Part shown: in pieces, positions 32,338-40,037 of the stretch
How the letters are laid out: every line of letters begins with the position of its first letter
Position numbering within the stretch: the stretch's first letter is position 1
DNA from: an uncultured Mucilaginibacter sp.
GTDB taxonomy: Bacteria > Bacteroidota > Bacteroidia > Sphingobacteriales > Sphingobacteriaceae
Direction of reading: 5' to 3'
Assembly (NCBI GenBank): GCA_903864275.1
Contig: CAIPFE010000046.1
Location: forward strand, 124,001 to 188,000
Length of the DNA stretch: 64,000 nt
Program-made: the position numbers and the translations under genes
Notes under the pieces: generated by a model
Told to the model about the DNA's origin: nothing
The model's input: only the letters and a program-made list of their open reading frames with translations
Databases searched by the model: none

Positions 32338-33083
32338 ACTGTAAATTTAGCACCATCATTCTGTATTCTGCAGAATTTTCCCTGCAACTCAATTGCTTCA
32401 AAAAAGGCTGATAATAAAGGGTGCGGGTTTTGATGCCCCGATTTTAATTGCGGCAGAAACAAAGTGAGAACAAAAAAGTTATTCCGGTTATATTCCATAA
32501 TTTTTGGCTCACCTTCATCATCCATCCCCGAAACAATCAAACCTTCACTTTCAAAGATGTCAATCATTTCCCTGTTAACCCCGTAAACACAATGTGATTC
32601 TTCGCGAACAATTGCCTCGTTGTTGTAAGCAATGCCGGTCAAAGTTCCCTTAACTGGTGTAAAACTAATGGTGTGCATTTCGGCACAGCAATAAGCCAGT
32701 TGCTGCAGAAAAGTTTCCCCTGGTCCAAGGTCAGCCTTTTCGTAAGGATGGTAAACAGTGTCGAGACTAAAAATTGATTGTCCGAATTCAAGCACGGCAT
32801 AACCAAATCCACTGCAGGTTCCTAAAAAAGGGATATTGTTTTTGCGGGCATAGCGGATACCATTAATAACACCGGCCTTACTTTTATACGGCCCGGAACC
32901 GGCTACAATTCCCTGGTAATTAGCCAAAATGCCGGCGTGGTTGTTCTCAAGTGCCTCTGTAGGTACCCAGTCAAAACTGAAATCGACCTTTTCCAGGAAT
33001 TCTGTGAAGCACTTATTCATCTTGTAATGAGGTTCATAATCTGCATTCATGTTTCCCAGGATGGCAACTTTATATTTATTCAT
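32334..33083 (-). CDS. CTP-synthase C-terminal-domain-like amidotransferase with degenerate triad
   Basis: 249 residues, class I glutamine amidotransferase fold of the 'CTP synthase C-terminal region-related' type. Features: VAGSGPYKSKAGVINGIRYARK (the oxyanion-side loop) and nucleophile-elbow FLGTCSGFGYAV with Cys. In CTP synthase the His and Glu of the triad lie in FHPEFKSRP; here the aligned part reads LFLPQLKSGHQNPHPLLSAF, so both are replaced by Leu and Gln. It may bind or act on another substrate. No synthetase domain is attached. It is embedded in the arsenic operon between arsI and arsN1, so its function is likely related to arsenic compounds, which is inference. Confidence 0.82.
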   Translation of the reverse strand: MNKYKVAILGNMNADYEPHYKMNKCFTEFLEKVDFSFDWVPTEALENNHAGILANYQGIVAGSGPYKSKAGVINGIRYARKNNIPFLGTCSGFGYAVLEFGQSIFSLDTVYHPYEKADLGPGETFLQQLAYCCAEMHTISFTPVKGTLTGIAYNNEAIVREESHCVYGVNREMIDIFESEGLIVSGMDDEGEPKIMEYNRNNFFVLTLFLPQLKSGHQNPHPLLSAFFEAIELQGKFCRIQNDGAKFTV

Positions 33084-33122
33084 TAGATGGGTATTTAAAC
33101 ATTAAATAGCTAACGTAGCTGA

Positions 33123-33641
33123 TTAACAACAGCCGGAGCCCGGTGTGCAGCATTCAGCCTGAACAGCAAGATTCTTAAATTCAACCTTGGTTTCCCCGGT
33201 CGCGGGGGTAATACAACAGGCCGATGCTGTTTCAATTTCATAATGCGGGTCATTAAATTCAGCATCTTCGTGAAAGTAATAAACTTCCCATTGAACCCCT
33301 TCGGGGTCTGTTACCCAAAACTTATCCTGTTTAGCGTAGCAGCAATTAGTGCCGATTTCTTCGCGGGTGATTAAGCCTGCATTTTGTGCCACCGATAGCC
33401 GGTCATTCAATTCCCCGATAGTTTCCACCTGGAAGCCTAAATGACCAAAATTTTGTTTCACGCGTTCGGGATTTTCAACAAATGAAATAATCAGCGAAGG
33501 CTCATCCAAAATATATTTGATATACCCTCTGCGGATCTTATCCGGCGATTTGCCGAAGAATAAATTATAGAAACTGATGGTCCGCGCGATGTCGCTGACA
33601 TATAAGCTTACATGCATACGGGGGAATGGTGATGTTTTCAT
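33123..33641 (-). CDS. arsI: ArsI/CadI-family VOC dioxygenase (C-As lyase)
   Basis: 172 residues. Two VOC beta-alpha-beta-beta-beta modules: MHVSLYVSDIARTISFYNLFFG and the second with NFGHLGFQVETIGEL. Iron ligands are the His of MHVSLYV, the His of FGHLGF and the Glu of VQWEVYYF. The vicinal pair in TNCCYAKQDKFWV is the arsenic-binding site of ArsI. A Cys-rich tail with CC pairs (ACCITPA, ECCTPGSGCC) follows. ArsI demethylates or dearylates trivalent organoarsenicals. It has its own operator upstream (33656-33671). Confidence 0.93.
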   Translation of the reverse strand: MKTSPFPRMHVSLYVSDIARTISFYNLFFGKSPDKIRRGYIKYILDEPSLIISFVENPERVKQNFGHLGFQVETIGELNDRLSVAQNAGLITREEIGTNCCYAKQDKFWVTDPEGVQWEVYYFHEDAEFNDPHYEIETASACCITPATGETKVEFKNLAVQAECCTPGSGCC

Positions 33642-33655
33642 GATTATATTTATTT

Positions 33656-33671
33656 ATTGTAATATTACGAT
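33656..33671 (-). promoter_or_regulatory. ArsR-type operator upstream of arsI
   Basis: ATTGTAATATTACGAT is a near-perfect palindrome (one mismatched pair) and agrees at 14 of 16 positions with the site upstream of arsR. It lies 14 bases before the arsI ATG, so the operon can be repressed independently of arsR read-through. Confidence 0.65.
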
Positions 33672-33689
33672 TGATCCATTCAAATTTTT

Positions 33690-34019
33690 TTAACAGCAAT
33701 TATTTTTCACTTCATAAAAAGAAAAGAAGCCACTCAACTCGTCCCTGAGTTCATTCCAAACTACCGGATCGATACAGTAGCAAACACTTACGCCTTCAAT
33801 AGTGCCTTTTATCAACCCGGCGGATTTTAATTCTTTTAGATGCTGTGATATAGTGGCTTGCGCCAGGCCAAGTTCATCAACCAGGTCGCCGCAAATGCAG
33901 GCGTTTGTATTGATGATCTGTTGCAAAATAGCAATGCGCGCCGGATGTGCCAATGCCTTTAGCTTTACGGCCAGCTTATTTTGCTCTTCGGTGAATATTT
34001 CTGTTTTTGTTAAGCCCAT
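33690..34019 (-). CDS. arsR: ArsR-family metalloregulator
   Basis: 109 residues. Winged helix with recognition helix QATISQHLKELKSAGLI and wing IEGVSVCYCID. The arsenite-sensing cysteines are probably in NACICGDLV and the C-terminal NNCC. Such regulators leave the operator when As(III) binds. First gene of the arsenic unit, with palindromic sites both upstream of itself and of arsI. Confidence 0.95.
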   Translation of the reverse strand: MGLTKTEIFTEEQNKLAVKLKALAHPARIAILQQIINTNACICGDLVDELGLAQATISQHLKELKSAGLIKGTIEGVSVCYCIDPVVWNELRDELSGFFSFYEVKNNCC

Positions 34020-34026
34020 ATATTAT

Positions 34027-34042
34027 ATCGCAATATTACGAT
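34027..34042 (-). promoter_or_regulatory. ArsR-type operator upstream of arsR
   Basis: ATCGCAATATTACGAT is palindromic apart from one pair and lies 8 bases before the arsR ATG. It shares 14 of 16 bases with the operator before arsI, as expected for autoregulation. Confidence 0.65.
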
Positions 34043-34099
34043 AGATATTTGGAATTTCAAAATCTATTTTTACTTAAATTAATTTGGGCAAAAAAATAC

Positions 34100-34663
34100 T
34101 TAATTGGAAGCTTCCTGACGTTCAAATGCCGCATTTGTTAATTTGTTATCCTGCATAGCCAGGATAATATGTAAGCCAGGGTCGATAGAAAGGAGAATAG
34201 AATTACTGCCAGCATACCAACAGGAACTATAGTAAGCAAAGCCAAGTTTTATAGCCCTTAGTTCCTTTATGTCGCCGCCTTTGCAGGGCGATTTAAATTG
34301 CTCACCGGATTTAGGCGGCCCATAAGCCTGGCTTATTTTCTGAATGATCTCGCAATAATAACTGAACACATTAACATCCAAATCCGGGGTAATAACATAA
34401 TCAACCTCGTAAGCTTTGCCGCGTGTAAACTTTACGGCGAATGATGATGTGGATTTTTTATCAAATGTGAGATGAGTAAATACGTAATATTGTGGAAGGC
34501 TGTGTTGTACGTCCCAAACACCGTGGTCTGCTTTAATAGTTTCTACCGCCTTCGTGCGGTTGCAACCGAATTTTATGAGGGTAAGCGAATCTAAAGTCTT
34601 AAAATTTTGGGACAGGCCCAAAAGGGGAATAAGGCATAAGCAAAAAGCCAATACTTTTTTCAT
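34100..34663 (-). CDS. Hypothetical exported protein
   Basis: 187 residues from ATG 34663 (MKKVLAFCLCLIPLLGLSQ), which gives a good signal peptide; the extension to 34699 includes a hairpin and is unlikely. The body has TLIKFGCNRTKAVETIKADHGVWDVQ and SSFAVKFTRGKAYEVDYVITPD, alternating strands, and four Cys in the mature part. No family recognised; the opening LTLIKFGCNRTKAVETI resembles BamE/SmpA-type repeats where a short helix follows a 'mLkfG-mt' strand. Periplasmic location likely. Confidence 0.7.
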   Translation of the reverse strand: MKKVLAFCLCLIPLLGLSQNFKTLDSLTLIKFGCNRTKAVETIKADHGVWDVQHSLPQYYVFTHLTFDKKSTSSFAVKFTRGKAYEVDYVITPDLDVNVFSYYCEIIQKISQAYGPPKSGEQFKSPCKGGDIKELRAIKLGFAYYSSCWYAGSNSILLSIDPGLHIILAMQDNKLTNAAFERQEASN

Positions 34664-34968
34664 GAATGGGTGAAAGCAACAGGTTGAGATAAATCTCAAC
34701 TTATAATGGGTTACAAAATGGGTTTATCAGGCCTAAGATAGTAAGAAAATTGATATGATGTAATTTTTTTGTTACAAAATAATGCTTTGCGGAATGTAAA
34801 TTTTGGATCAGATTTTCCCGCTGATTTTGGGAATTATAATAATGAGATTTTTATTTTTTATTTGCTATGTATTCTTTCGAAAGGGAAAGAAAAGGGTCAA
34901 TTAGCCCTCGGTAACGTCACGAAATCTCTCGATATTCGGTTTTGACGTTTGGCTAAACACCTGGTTCA
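34664..34968. other. Gap with a perfect hairpin; nothing else recognised
   Basis: 305 bases. GTTGAGAT-AA-ATCTCAAC (34683-34700) forms an 8-base stem 20 bases before the hypothetical exported protein start. A 22-codon ORF overlaps the ABC ATPase stop (34901-34969). The remainder is AT-rich and featureless. Confidence 0.55.
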
Positions 34969-34969
34969 T
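34901..34969 (-). other. 22-codon ORF overlapping the ABC ATPase stop (TAATG)
   Basis: The ATPase stop TAA shares its last A with an ATG that opens MNQVFSQTSKPNIERFRDV and ends three residues later. A one-base overlap is typical of translational coupling, but so short an ORF can arise by chance and no family is recognised. Confidence 0.25.
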
Positions 34970-35676
34970 TAGTCATTTGTCAAATTTATAAAAATACTTT
35001 CCAGGGATTTGCCTTTATTCTTTCCTGTCAACCCGCTTAACGTATCATCAGCCACAATTTTGCCTTTATTAATAATGATCACATGATCGCATACAGCTTC
35101 AACTTCCTGCATAATGTGTGTGGATAACACGACGGTTTTTGTTTTGCCAAGATCAAGGATCAACTGGCGGATACCGATGAGTTGGTTTGGGTCAAGCCCC
35201 GAAGTGGGTTCATCCAAAATCAGCACACTGGGGTTATGCAAAATGGCTTGCGCGAGCCCGACGCGCTGGCGATACCCTTTTGACAACTGGCCAATTTTTT
35301 TATGCTGCTCCGGCCCGAGCCCGGTTTGTTCAATAATGTCAGCTATTCGCTTTTGAGGCGACCGCATTTGATGAACAGATGCAATAAAAGCCAATGATTC
35401 CTTCACGTACATGTCGAGGTATAGCGGGTTACTTTCGGGCAGGTACCCGATGTTCCGTTTTACTTCAAGGGGTTGTTTTTCAATATCATATCCGCAAACG
35501 GTTCCTTTGCCGGCTGTTTGAGGGATAAAACAGGTAAGTATCTTCATGGTGGTTGATTTACCTGCGCCGTTTGGCCCTAAAAAACCTAATACACCCGGTT
35601 TAGCGCTAAAGCTGATGCCATCAACCGCTTTTTGCGTGCCGTAAACTTTTGTTAAAGATTCAACAAGGATACTCAT
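34969..35676 (-). CDS. ABC transporter ATPase, GldA-like
   Basis: 235 residues. Walker A GFLGPNGAGKSTTMKILTCF, Q-loop YLPESNPLYLDMYVKESL, signature LSKGYRQRVGLAQAIL, Walker B VLILDEPTSGLDPNQ and H-loop VLSTHIMQEVEAVC. The YLPESNPLY segment is characteristic of GldA and its relatives, whose family members serve in gliding or ABC-2 type export. It is shorter than GldA (about 300): the C-terminal extension is missing. No permease neighbours are present, so the partner is encoded elsewhere. TACTTTTG lies only 4 bases before the ATG, which could mean a leaderless transcript. Confidence 0.85.
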   Translation of the reverse strand: MSILVESLTKVYGTQKAVDGISFSAKPGVLGFLGPNGAGKSTTMKILTCFIPQTAGKGTVCGYDIEKQPLEVKRNIGYLPESNPLYLDMYVKESLAFIASVHQMRSPQKRIADIIEQTGLGPEQHKKIGQLSKGYRQRVGLAQAILHNPSVLILDEPTSGLDPNQLIGIRQLILDLGKTKTVVLSTHIMQEVEAVCDHVIIINKGKIVADDTLSGLTGKNKGKSLESIFINLTND

Positions 35677-35691
35677 GCTTCAAAAGTAGGT

Positions 35692-35745
35692 TTTAGATAT
35701 GAGATGTGAGATATGAGATGTGAGAAATTTTGGATTTCGGAAGTT
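35692..35745. repeat. GATATGAGATGTGAG and GGATTTCGG words
   Basis: Tandem GATATGAGATGTGAGATATG words follow the ATPase start region, then GGATTTCGG, a word also found at 30069 and 60178. Low complexity, not coding. Confidence 0.5.
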
Positions 35746-35910
35746 TGAACCTGGTATTTTTGACATTAAAAATCAAATAATCCAATTAATCTGTTTAATC
35801 CCGGTCAGGTATTTGTCAGCCAAAAATCAAACAATACAAAAAGTCAGGGTGGGGATAATTTAATTGTCATATTGTCATGATAACAATCGCGGCAAGCTAT
35901 TTGAATAGTA

Positions 35911-35918
35911 TATATTTG
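35911..35918 (+). promoter_or_regulatory. Candidate -7 box of the thioredoxin gene
   Basis: TATATTTG matches TAnnTTTG exactly and lies 30 bases before the ATG; no well-spaced -33 box was found. Confidence 0.45.
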
Positions 35919-35947
35919 TAACACTAAAATTTAAAAAAAATAAAATC

Positions 35948-36265
35948 ATGGCTTTAGAAATAACTGATGCAAACTTTGACGAACTCGTCCTTAAATCTGA
36001 TAAACCGGTTCTTGTTGATTTTTGGGCAGAATGGTGCGGACCTTGTAGAATGGTTGGCCCTGTGGTAGAGGAAATTGCAAAAGAATATGATGGCAAGGCG
36101 GTTGTAGGTAAAGTAAACGTTGACAACAATCCTGGTATATCAATGAAATTCGGTATCCGAAATATACCAGCTCTATTATTCTTCAAAAATGGAGAAATTG
36201 TAGATAAACAAATTGGCGCCGTTCCAAAATCCGTTTTGGCTGATAAATTAAGCAAGCAATTATAA
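35948..36265 (+). CDS. trxA: Thioredoxin
   Basis: 105 residues, the standard Trx length. Active site WAEWCGPCRMVGP, then the cis-Pro loop FGIRNIPALLFFKNG, and the buried Asp in VLVDFWAEW. Cytosolic disulfide reductant; it can supply electrons to ArsC and Bcp encoded nearby. It has its own promoter-like box and is followed directly by the TCCCAATAGCTATCGGGA palindrome copy. Confidence 0.97.
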   Translation: MALEITDANFDELVLKSDKPVLVDFWAEWCGPCRMVGPVVEEIAKEYDGKAVVGKVNVDNNPGISMKFGIRNIPALLFFKNGEIVDKQIGAVPKSVLADKLSKQL

Positions 36266-36415
36266 TCCCAATAGCTATCGGGACACCGGATATTTTTTGA
36301 TTACACCGATTTCATGAATTATTCATTAATTTGTGGGATCGGTGTAATCATTTTATATATCCGGTATAATCATAATTAATCGGTACAATCGTTCAATAAT
36401 CGGTGTAATCATAAA
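36266..36415. repeat. Palindrome plus ATCGGTGTAATCAT word repeats
   Basis: TCCCAATAGCTATCGGGA (36266-36283), a 17/18 copy of the element at 10474, follows the trxA stop. It is followed by inverted and direct words ACACCGATT, ATCGGTGTAATCAT and ATCGGTACAATC up to the DUF58 start. Confidence 0.6.
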
Positions 36416-37333
36416 ATGCAGTTAAACGATGATCAGCAGATACGGCACTTAGCCAACCTTGAGTTACTTGCCCGGCAAGTTGTGGAGGGATTTATAACAG
36501 GGCTGCATCAAAGCCCTTTTCATGGCTTTTCGGTTGAGTTCGCGGAACACCGTTTATATAACAATGGAGAATCAGTAAAAAATATCGACTGGAAATTATT
36601 GGCCCGCACCGACAAGTTGTTTGTTAAGCAGTTTGAAGAGGAAACCAACCTTCGGTGTCACCTGGTGCTGGATACTTCCTCATCTATGAATTTTCCCGAT
36701 CATGGGATAAATAAACTTCAGTTTTCCGTTTATGCTATAGCATCGCTGATGTACCTGTTTAAAAAACAGCGTGATGCCTTTGGTTTATGCCTTTTTTCGG
36801 ATAAAATTGACTGGATGAGCCAGGTTAAGTCCACGTCCACCCATTTATTTCATTTATATGCCGAACTTGAAAAGGCATACAATCACCCCAAAGAAAATAC
36901 AGCTACCAATATTACGGCGGTGTTGCACCAAATTGCCGGGCAGATCCACCAGCGGTCAATGGTTATCATTTTCAGCGATATGCTGGAAAACAACCTGAGC
37001 CCTGATAAAATGCAATCCTTATTCGCGGCGATCCAGCATCTAAAATACAATAAACATGAAGTGATAATTTTTAATGTAAATGATAAACGGAAAGAGCTGG
37101 ATTTTGATTTTGACAACCGCCCTCATCATTTTATTGATATGGAAAGCGGTGAGCAGGTGAGGGTACATCCAGGCAAAATCAGAGATTCATACCTGGCATC
37201 GTTACAAAAATACCGTCATCAACTGGAGTTAAAATGTGCGCAGTACCATATCGATATCATTGATGCTTATATTGAGGAGGGCTATAATAATGTGTTAAAA
37301 TCGTATCTTATCAAAAGAAATAAAATGGTGTAA
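36416..37333 (+). CDS. DUF58 (vWA-like) protein
   Basis: 305 residues. The opening half includes FAEHRLYNNGESVKNIDWKLLARTDKLFVKQFEEETNL, the DUF58 core. This is followed by a von Willebrand A fold with MIDAS-type DTSSSM (DxSxS) and HLVLD. DUF58 proteins usually lie beside a MoxR AAA ATPase and act in metal-dependent chaperone or assembly functions. No MoxR gene is next to it here, so it is an isolated member. Cytosolic; function unproven. Confidence 0.9.
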   Translation: MQLNDDQQIRHLANLELLARQVVEGFITGLHQSPFHGFSVEFAEHRLYNNGESVKNIDWKLLARTDKLFVKQFEEETNLRCHLVLDTSSSMNFPDHGINKLQFSVYAIASLMYLFKKQRDAFGLCLFSDKIDWMSQVKSTSTHLFHLYAELEKAYNHPKENTATNITAVLHQIAGQIHQRSMVIIFSDMLENNLSPDKMQSLFAAIQHLKYNKHEVIIFNVNDKRKELDFDFDNRPHHFIDMESGEQVRVHPGKIRDSYLASLQKYRHQLELKCAQYHIDIIDAYIEEGYNNVLKSYLIKRNKMV

Positions 37334-37339
37334 ATATTG

Positions 37340-37445
37340 GTCAAAGGTTGATTAAGTTGATTAGGTTTATAAAATCTTATTTGGTTTAATAAGAGCTTAA
37401 CCATTCACGCTATCAACCCAATCCAACTTAATCAACCTAAAATAA
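37340..37445. repeat. GGTTGATTAAG-word inverted repeat
   Basis: AGGTTGATTAAGTTG (37345-37359) and its exact complement (37424-37438) flank 64 bases. Partial copies (TTGATTAGGTTTA, AACCCAATCC) lie between and beside them. Confidence 0.65.
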
Positions 37446-37501
37446 AATTGCCGCAATCAATTTTGATAAATTGCTGTTACTGAATAAACATATTTCTTTA
37501 T

Positions 37502-38971
37502 ATGAGACTTTCCATTGAACGAAAACCAATCAGAATAAACCCAGATTCCAAACGTGTTATTGCAAGATTCTTTTTTAATGGGAATGATCGTGCCAAAGAG
37601 GTAATTGAAAGGGTAATGAGCATAACCGAAGAAGTTGCATTTGGGATAATCTCGCCCTTGTTACAGGAGTATTCAAAGCGGCACAGAAATATTACCCGTG
37701 TTTTAGACCGGCACTGCGCTAAATTAAAACCGCTTTTTGGCGATCTGGATATTGATTTTAAATCGTTAACTGAATATCGCAAACTGCTTATTGGCTCGTA
37801 TTTTACGCATGAATACTCCATTGAATCAGCAGCTTTTTTTAATCCTTCGATAGTTTCAGATCCTGACCAAACTGAGTTGCAGGAGGGCAACAGGCGGGTG
37901 ATCATCAGTTTCAGGGCGGTAGGTGAAGGCCATATTTCGTCGATCACTTTCAGACGGGCATTAATTGACCAGAATAATAACATTACGGTTTTACCGTCCG
38001 GAAGTTATATCGACGAAGCCGAAATAATCAGAAACGCTGTTTACAACAGAAAATTATTTTTTCAAAAGGCTGCGGTCACCCAAATCAATATTGATGTATT
38101 GAAAGAACTGGAAACAAAACTCGATGCGCATTTTGAATATTCAAACCTGCGCAGGGTGATCCTTGATTCGCAAAATTTGAAGGAAAGCCAAACTGAGAAA
38201 ATAGAGTACGATAAAGTATTATGGCTGGCCGACTCGTATTACGAAATTGTTTTTTCGCTGGATACTGATATATCTGACCGTGTAATATTCCCAATTTCGG
38301 AATACGAACGTAAGGGTATTGAAGACGCAAGGTTTGTGGAATTCAGGGGTGAAGATGGCAGCCTTGTTTATTATGCTACTTATACCGCCTACGATGGGGC
38401 GCTGATAATGCCTAAGTTGTTACAAACAAACGATTTCTATCATTTTAAAATGATGCCGCTGTATGGCGCGGGGGCGCAAAACAAAAACCTGGCTTTGTTC
38501 CCACGCAAAATAAATGGGAAATTTGCGATGATATCGCGGATTGACGGCTGCAATAATTATATAATGTACTCGGATAAGATCAATATCTGGGAAAAACCTT
38601 TGCTGCTGCAGCAGCCAAAATTTACCTGGGAGTTTATACAAATAGGCAATTGTGGCTCACCTGTTGAAACCGAACATGGCTGGATCGTGATCACACACGG
38701 GGTTGGCCCGATGCGCAGGTACGTGCTGGGTGCAAGTCTGCTAAAACTGGATGACCCGACTATTGAAATAGGGCGGCTGAAAGAACCATTACTTATCCCA
38801 AACAATGATGAACGTGAAGGCTATGTGCCAAATGTATTATATTCCTGTGGCTCGCTTATTCATAACGGCAAACTCATTATTCCTTATGGCATATCCGATT
38901 CGTCAACAGCTTTTGCTGTGGTTGATCTTGAAGAGTTGATCACTAAGCTAAAAGAGGATGAAGTTGAATGA
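37502..38971 (+). CDS. Glycoside hydrolase family 130 (mannoside phosphorylase/mannosidase) protein
   Basis: 489 residues. A ~190-residue N-terminal domain of helical/beta character precedes a five-bladed propeller. The GH130 signature is in YERKGIEDARFVEFRGEDG, with the blade strands FPRKINGKFAMISRIDG, IGNCGSPVETEHGWIVITHGVGPMRRY and SCGSLIHNGKLIIPYGISDS. GH130 members cleave beta-mannosides by phosphorolysis or hydrolysis. The two GT4 glycosyltransferase genes on the opposite strand suggest a mannan- or glycan-turnover function. No signal peptide, so it acts in the cytosol. Confidence 0.9.
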   Translation: MRLSIERKPIRINPDSKRVIARFFFNGNDRAKEVIERVMSITEEVAFGIISPLLQEYSKRHRNITRVLDRHCAKLKPLFGDLDIDFKSLTEYRKLLIGSYFTHEYSIESAAFFNPSIVSDPDQTELQEGNRRVIISFRAVGEGHISSITFRRALIDQNNNITVLPSGSYIDEAEIIRNAVYNRKLFFQKAAVTQINIDVLKELETKLDAHFEYSNLRRVILDSQNLKESQTEKIEYDKVLWLADSYYEIVFSLDTDISDRVIFPISEYERKGIEDARFVEFRGEDGSLVYYATYTAYDGALIMPKLLQTNDFYHFKMMPLYGAGAQNKNLALFPRKINGKFAMISRIDGCNNYIMYSDKINIWEKPLLLQQPKFTWEFIQIGNCGSPVETEHGWIVITHGVGPMRRYVLGASLLKLDDPTIEIGRLKEPLLIPNNDEREGYVPNVLYSCGSLIHNGKLIIPYGISDSSTAFAVVDLEELITKLKEDEVE

Positions 38972-38989
38972 AAAAATCTAATCCGGGCC

Positions 38990-39004
38990 AGCTCTGTTGG
39001 AGCT
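38990..39004. terminator. Short hairpin between convergent genes
   Basis: AGCTC-TGTTG-GAGCT overlaps the GT4 stop. A short stem without a T run; a weak terminator at most. Confidence 0.35.
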
Positions 39005-40037
39005 AATGAAGAAGTGGGGATGAATTAGACCAGGTATTCAATACACGCCGATAGAGTTTTAAATAGTCATTTACCATTTTATCACTTGAAAATTGTGAAA
39101 AGGCCCAGTTGAAGCAATCGCGGCGTTTGATAGTTTTTATTTGGTTTACAGCTTCAACTGCTTCATCGATAGTGTTAACCAAAAAACCCGTTTGTTTATC
39201 CTTAATCAGTTCGGGCATCGAGCCTTTGTTAAATGCAATTACTGGTGTGCCGCATAACAAGGCTTCCGCAACGCTCATACCAAAGGGCTCATTGAAATTT
39301 ATGGGATGTAACAGCGCGAAAGCTTTACCTAATAGCTCATTTCTTTTTTCCGGGCCAGCAGGCCCGATATATTCTATTTGTGCACTTAGTTGCGATTCTA
39401 TTTTTTCCTTAAAATAGTTTTCGTCTTGTATGATACCTGCGATCAGTAATTTTCGCTTACTTTTTTTAGCAATCTCTATCGCTTCGGCAGTTCCCTTATC
39501 TGGATGTATCCTGCCAAAATATAAAAGATAATCATCGGGCCTGTCGTTAAATTTAAAATCATCAGTATCCAAACCATTATAAACAGTAGCAATGTAATCG
39601 AGTTCGGGGCTGCGATCGGCATTGCTTATCGATACATACTTACCTATAGCGTTATATTTTTTAAAAACCGGGATGATCCTTGATGACGAAAAGCCGTGTA
39701 TTGTTGTTATAACCGGGGTTTTTATCAACCCGGTATACGTCAGCGGTAAAAAATCAAAATTATTGTGGATAATATCAAAATCGGAGGCCTTTTCCATCAG
39801 GTTACTGATATGAAGGCACTCCAGCACTTTTGCATCCTGGCTGCGGTCTTCTTCGTAACCGGCAGCGCAGACTGCTGATAGTTTGCCGGCAGTTATTGAA
39901 TCGCCGGTGGCAAACAATGTCACATCAATTCCCAGCTTTATTAAACCCTCGGCAATATTCGAAGCTACCTGTTCCCATGGCCCGTAGTGCCTTGGAGGGG
40001 TTCGCCAGGCCACAGGAGATAATACAGCTACCTTCAT
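39003..40037 (-). CDS. GT4-family glycosyltransferase
   Basis: 344 residues. GT-B fold: MKVAVLSPVAWRTPPRHYGPWEQVAS at the N-terminus (acceptor side) and the sugar-nucleotide-binding C-terminal half with LYFGRIHPDKGTAEAIEIAKK and EPFGMSVAEALLCGTPVIAFNKGSMPELI. The E-x7-E motif (EPFGMSVAE) is typical of retaining GT4 enzymes. It starts directly after the upstream GT gene's stop (zero spacing), so the two act in one pathway. Donor and acceptor unknown. Confidence 0.92.
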   Translation of the reverse strand: MKVAVLSPVAWRTPPRHYGPWEQVASNIAEGLIKLGIDVTLFATGDSITAGKLSAVCAAGYEEDRSQDAKVLECLHISNLMEKASDFDIIHNNFDFLPLTYTGLIKTPVITTIHGFSSSRIIPVFKKYNAIGKYVSISNADRSPELDYIATVYNGLDTDDFKFNDRPDDYLLYFGRIHPDKGTAEAIEIAKKSKRKLLIAGIIQDENYFKEKIESQLSAQIEYIGPAGPEKRNELLGKAFALLHPINFNEPFGMSVAEALLCGTPVIAFNKGSMPELIKDKQTGFLVNTIDEAVEAVNQIKTIKRRDCFNWAFSQFSSDKMVNDYLKLYRRVLNTWSNSSPLLH

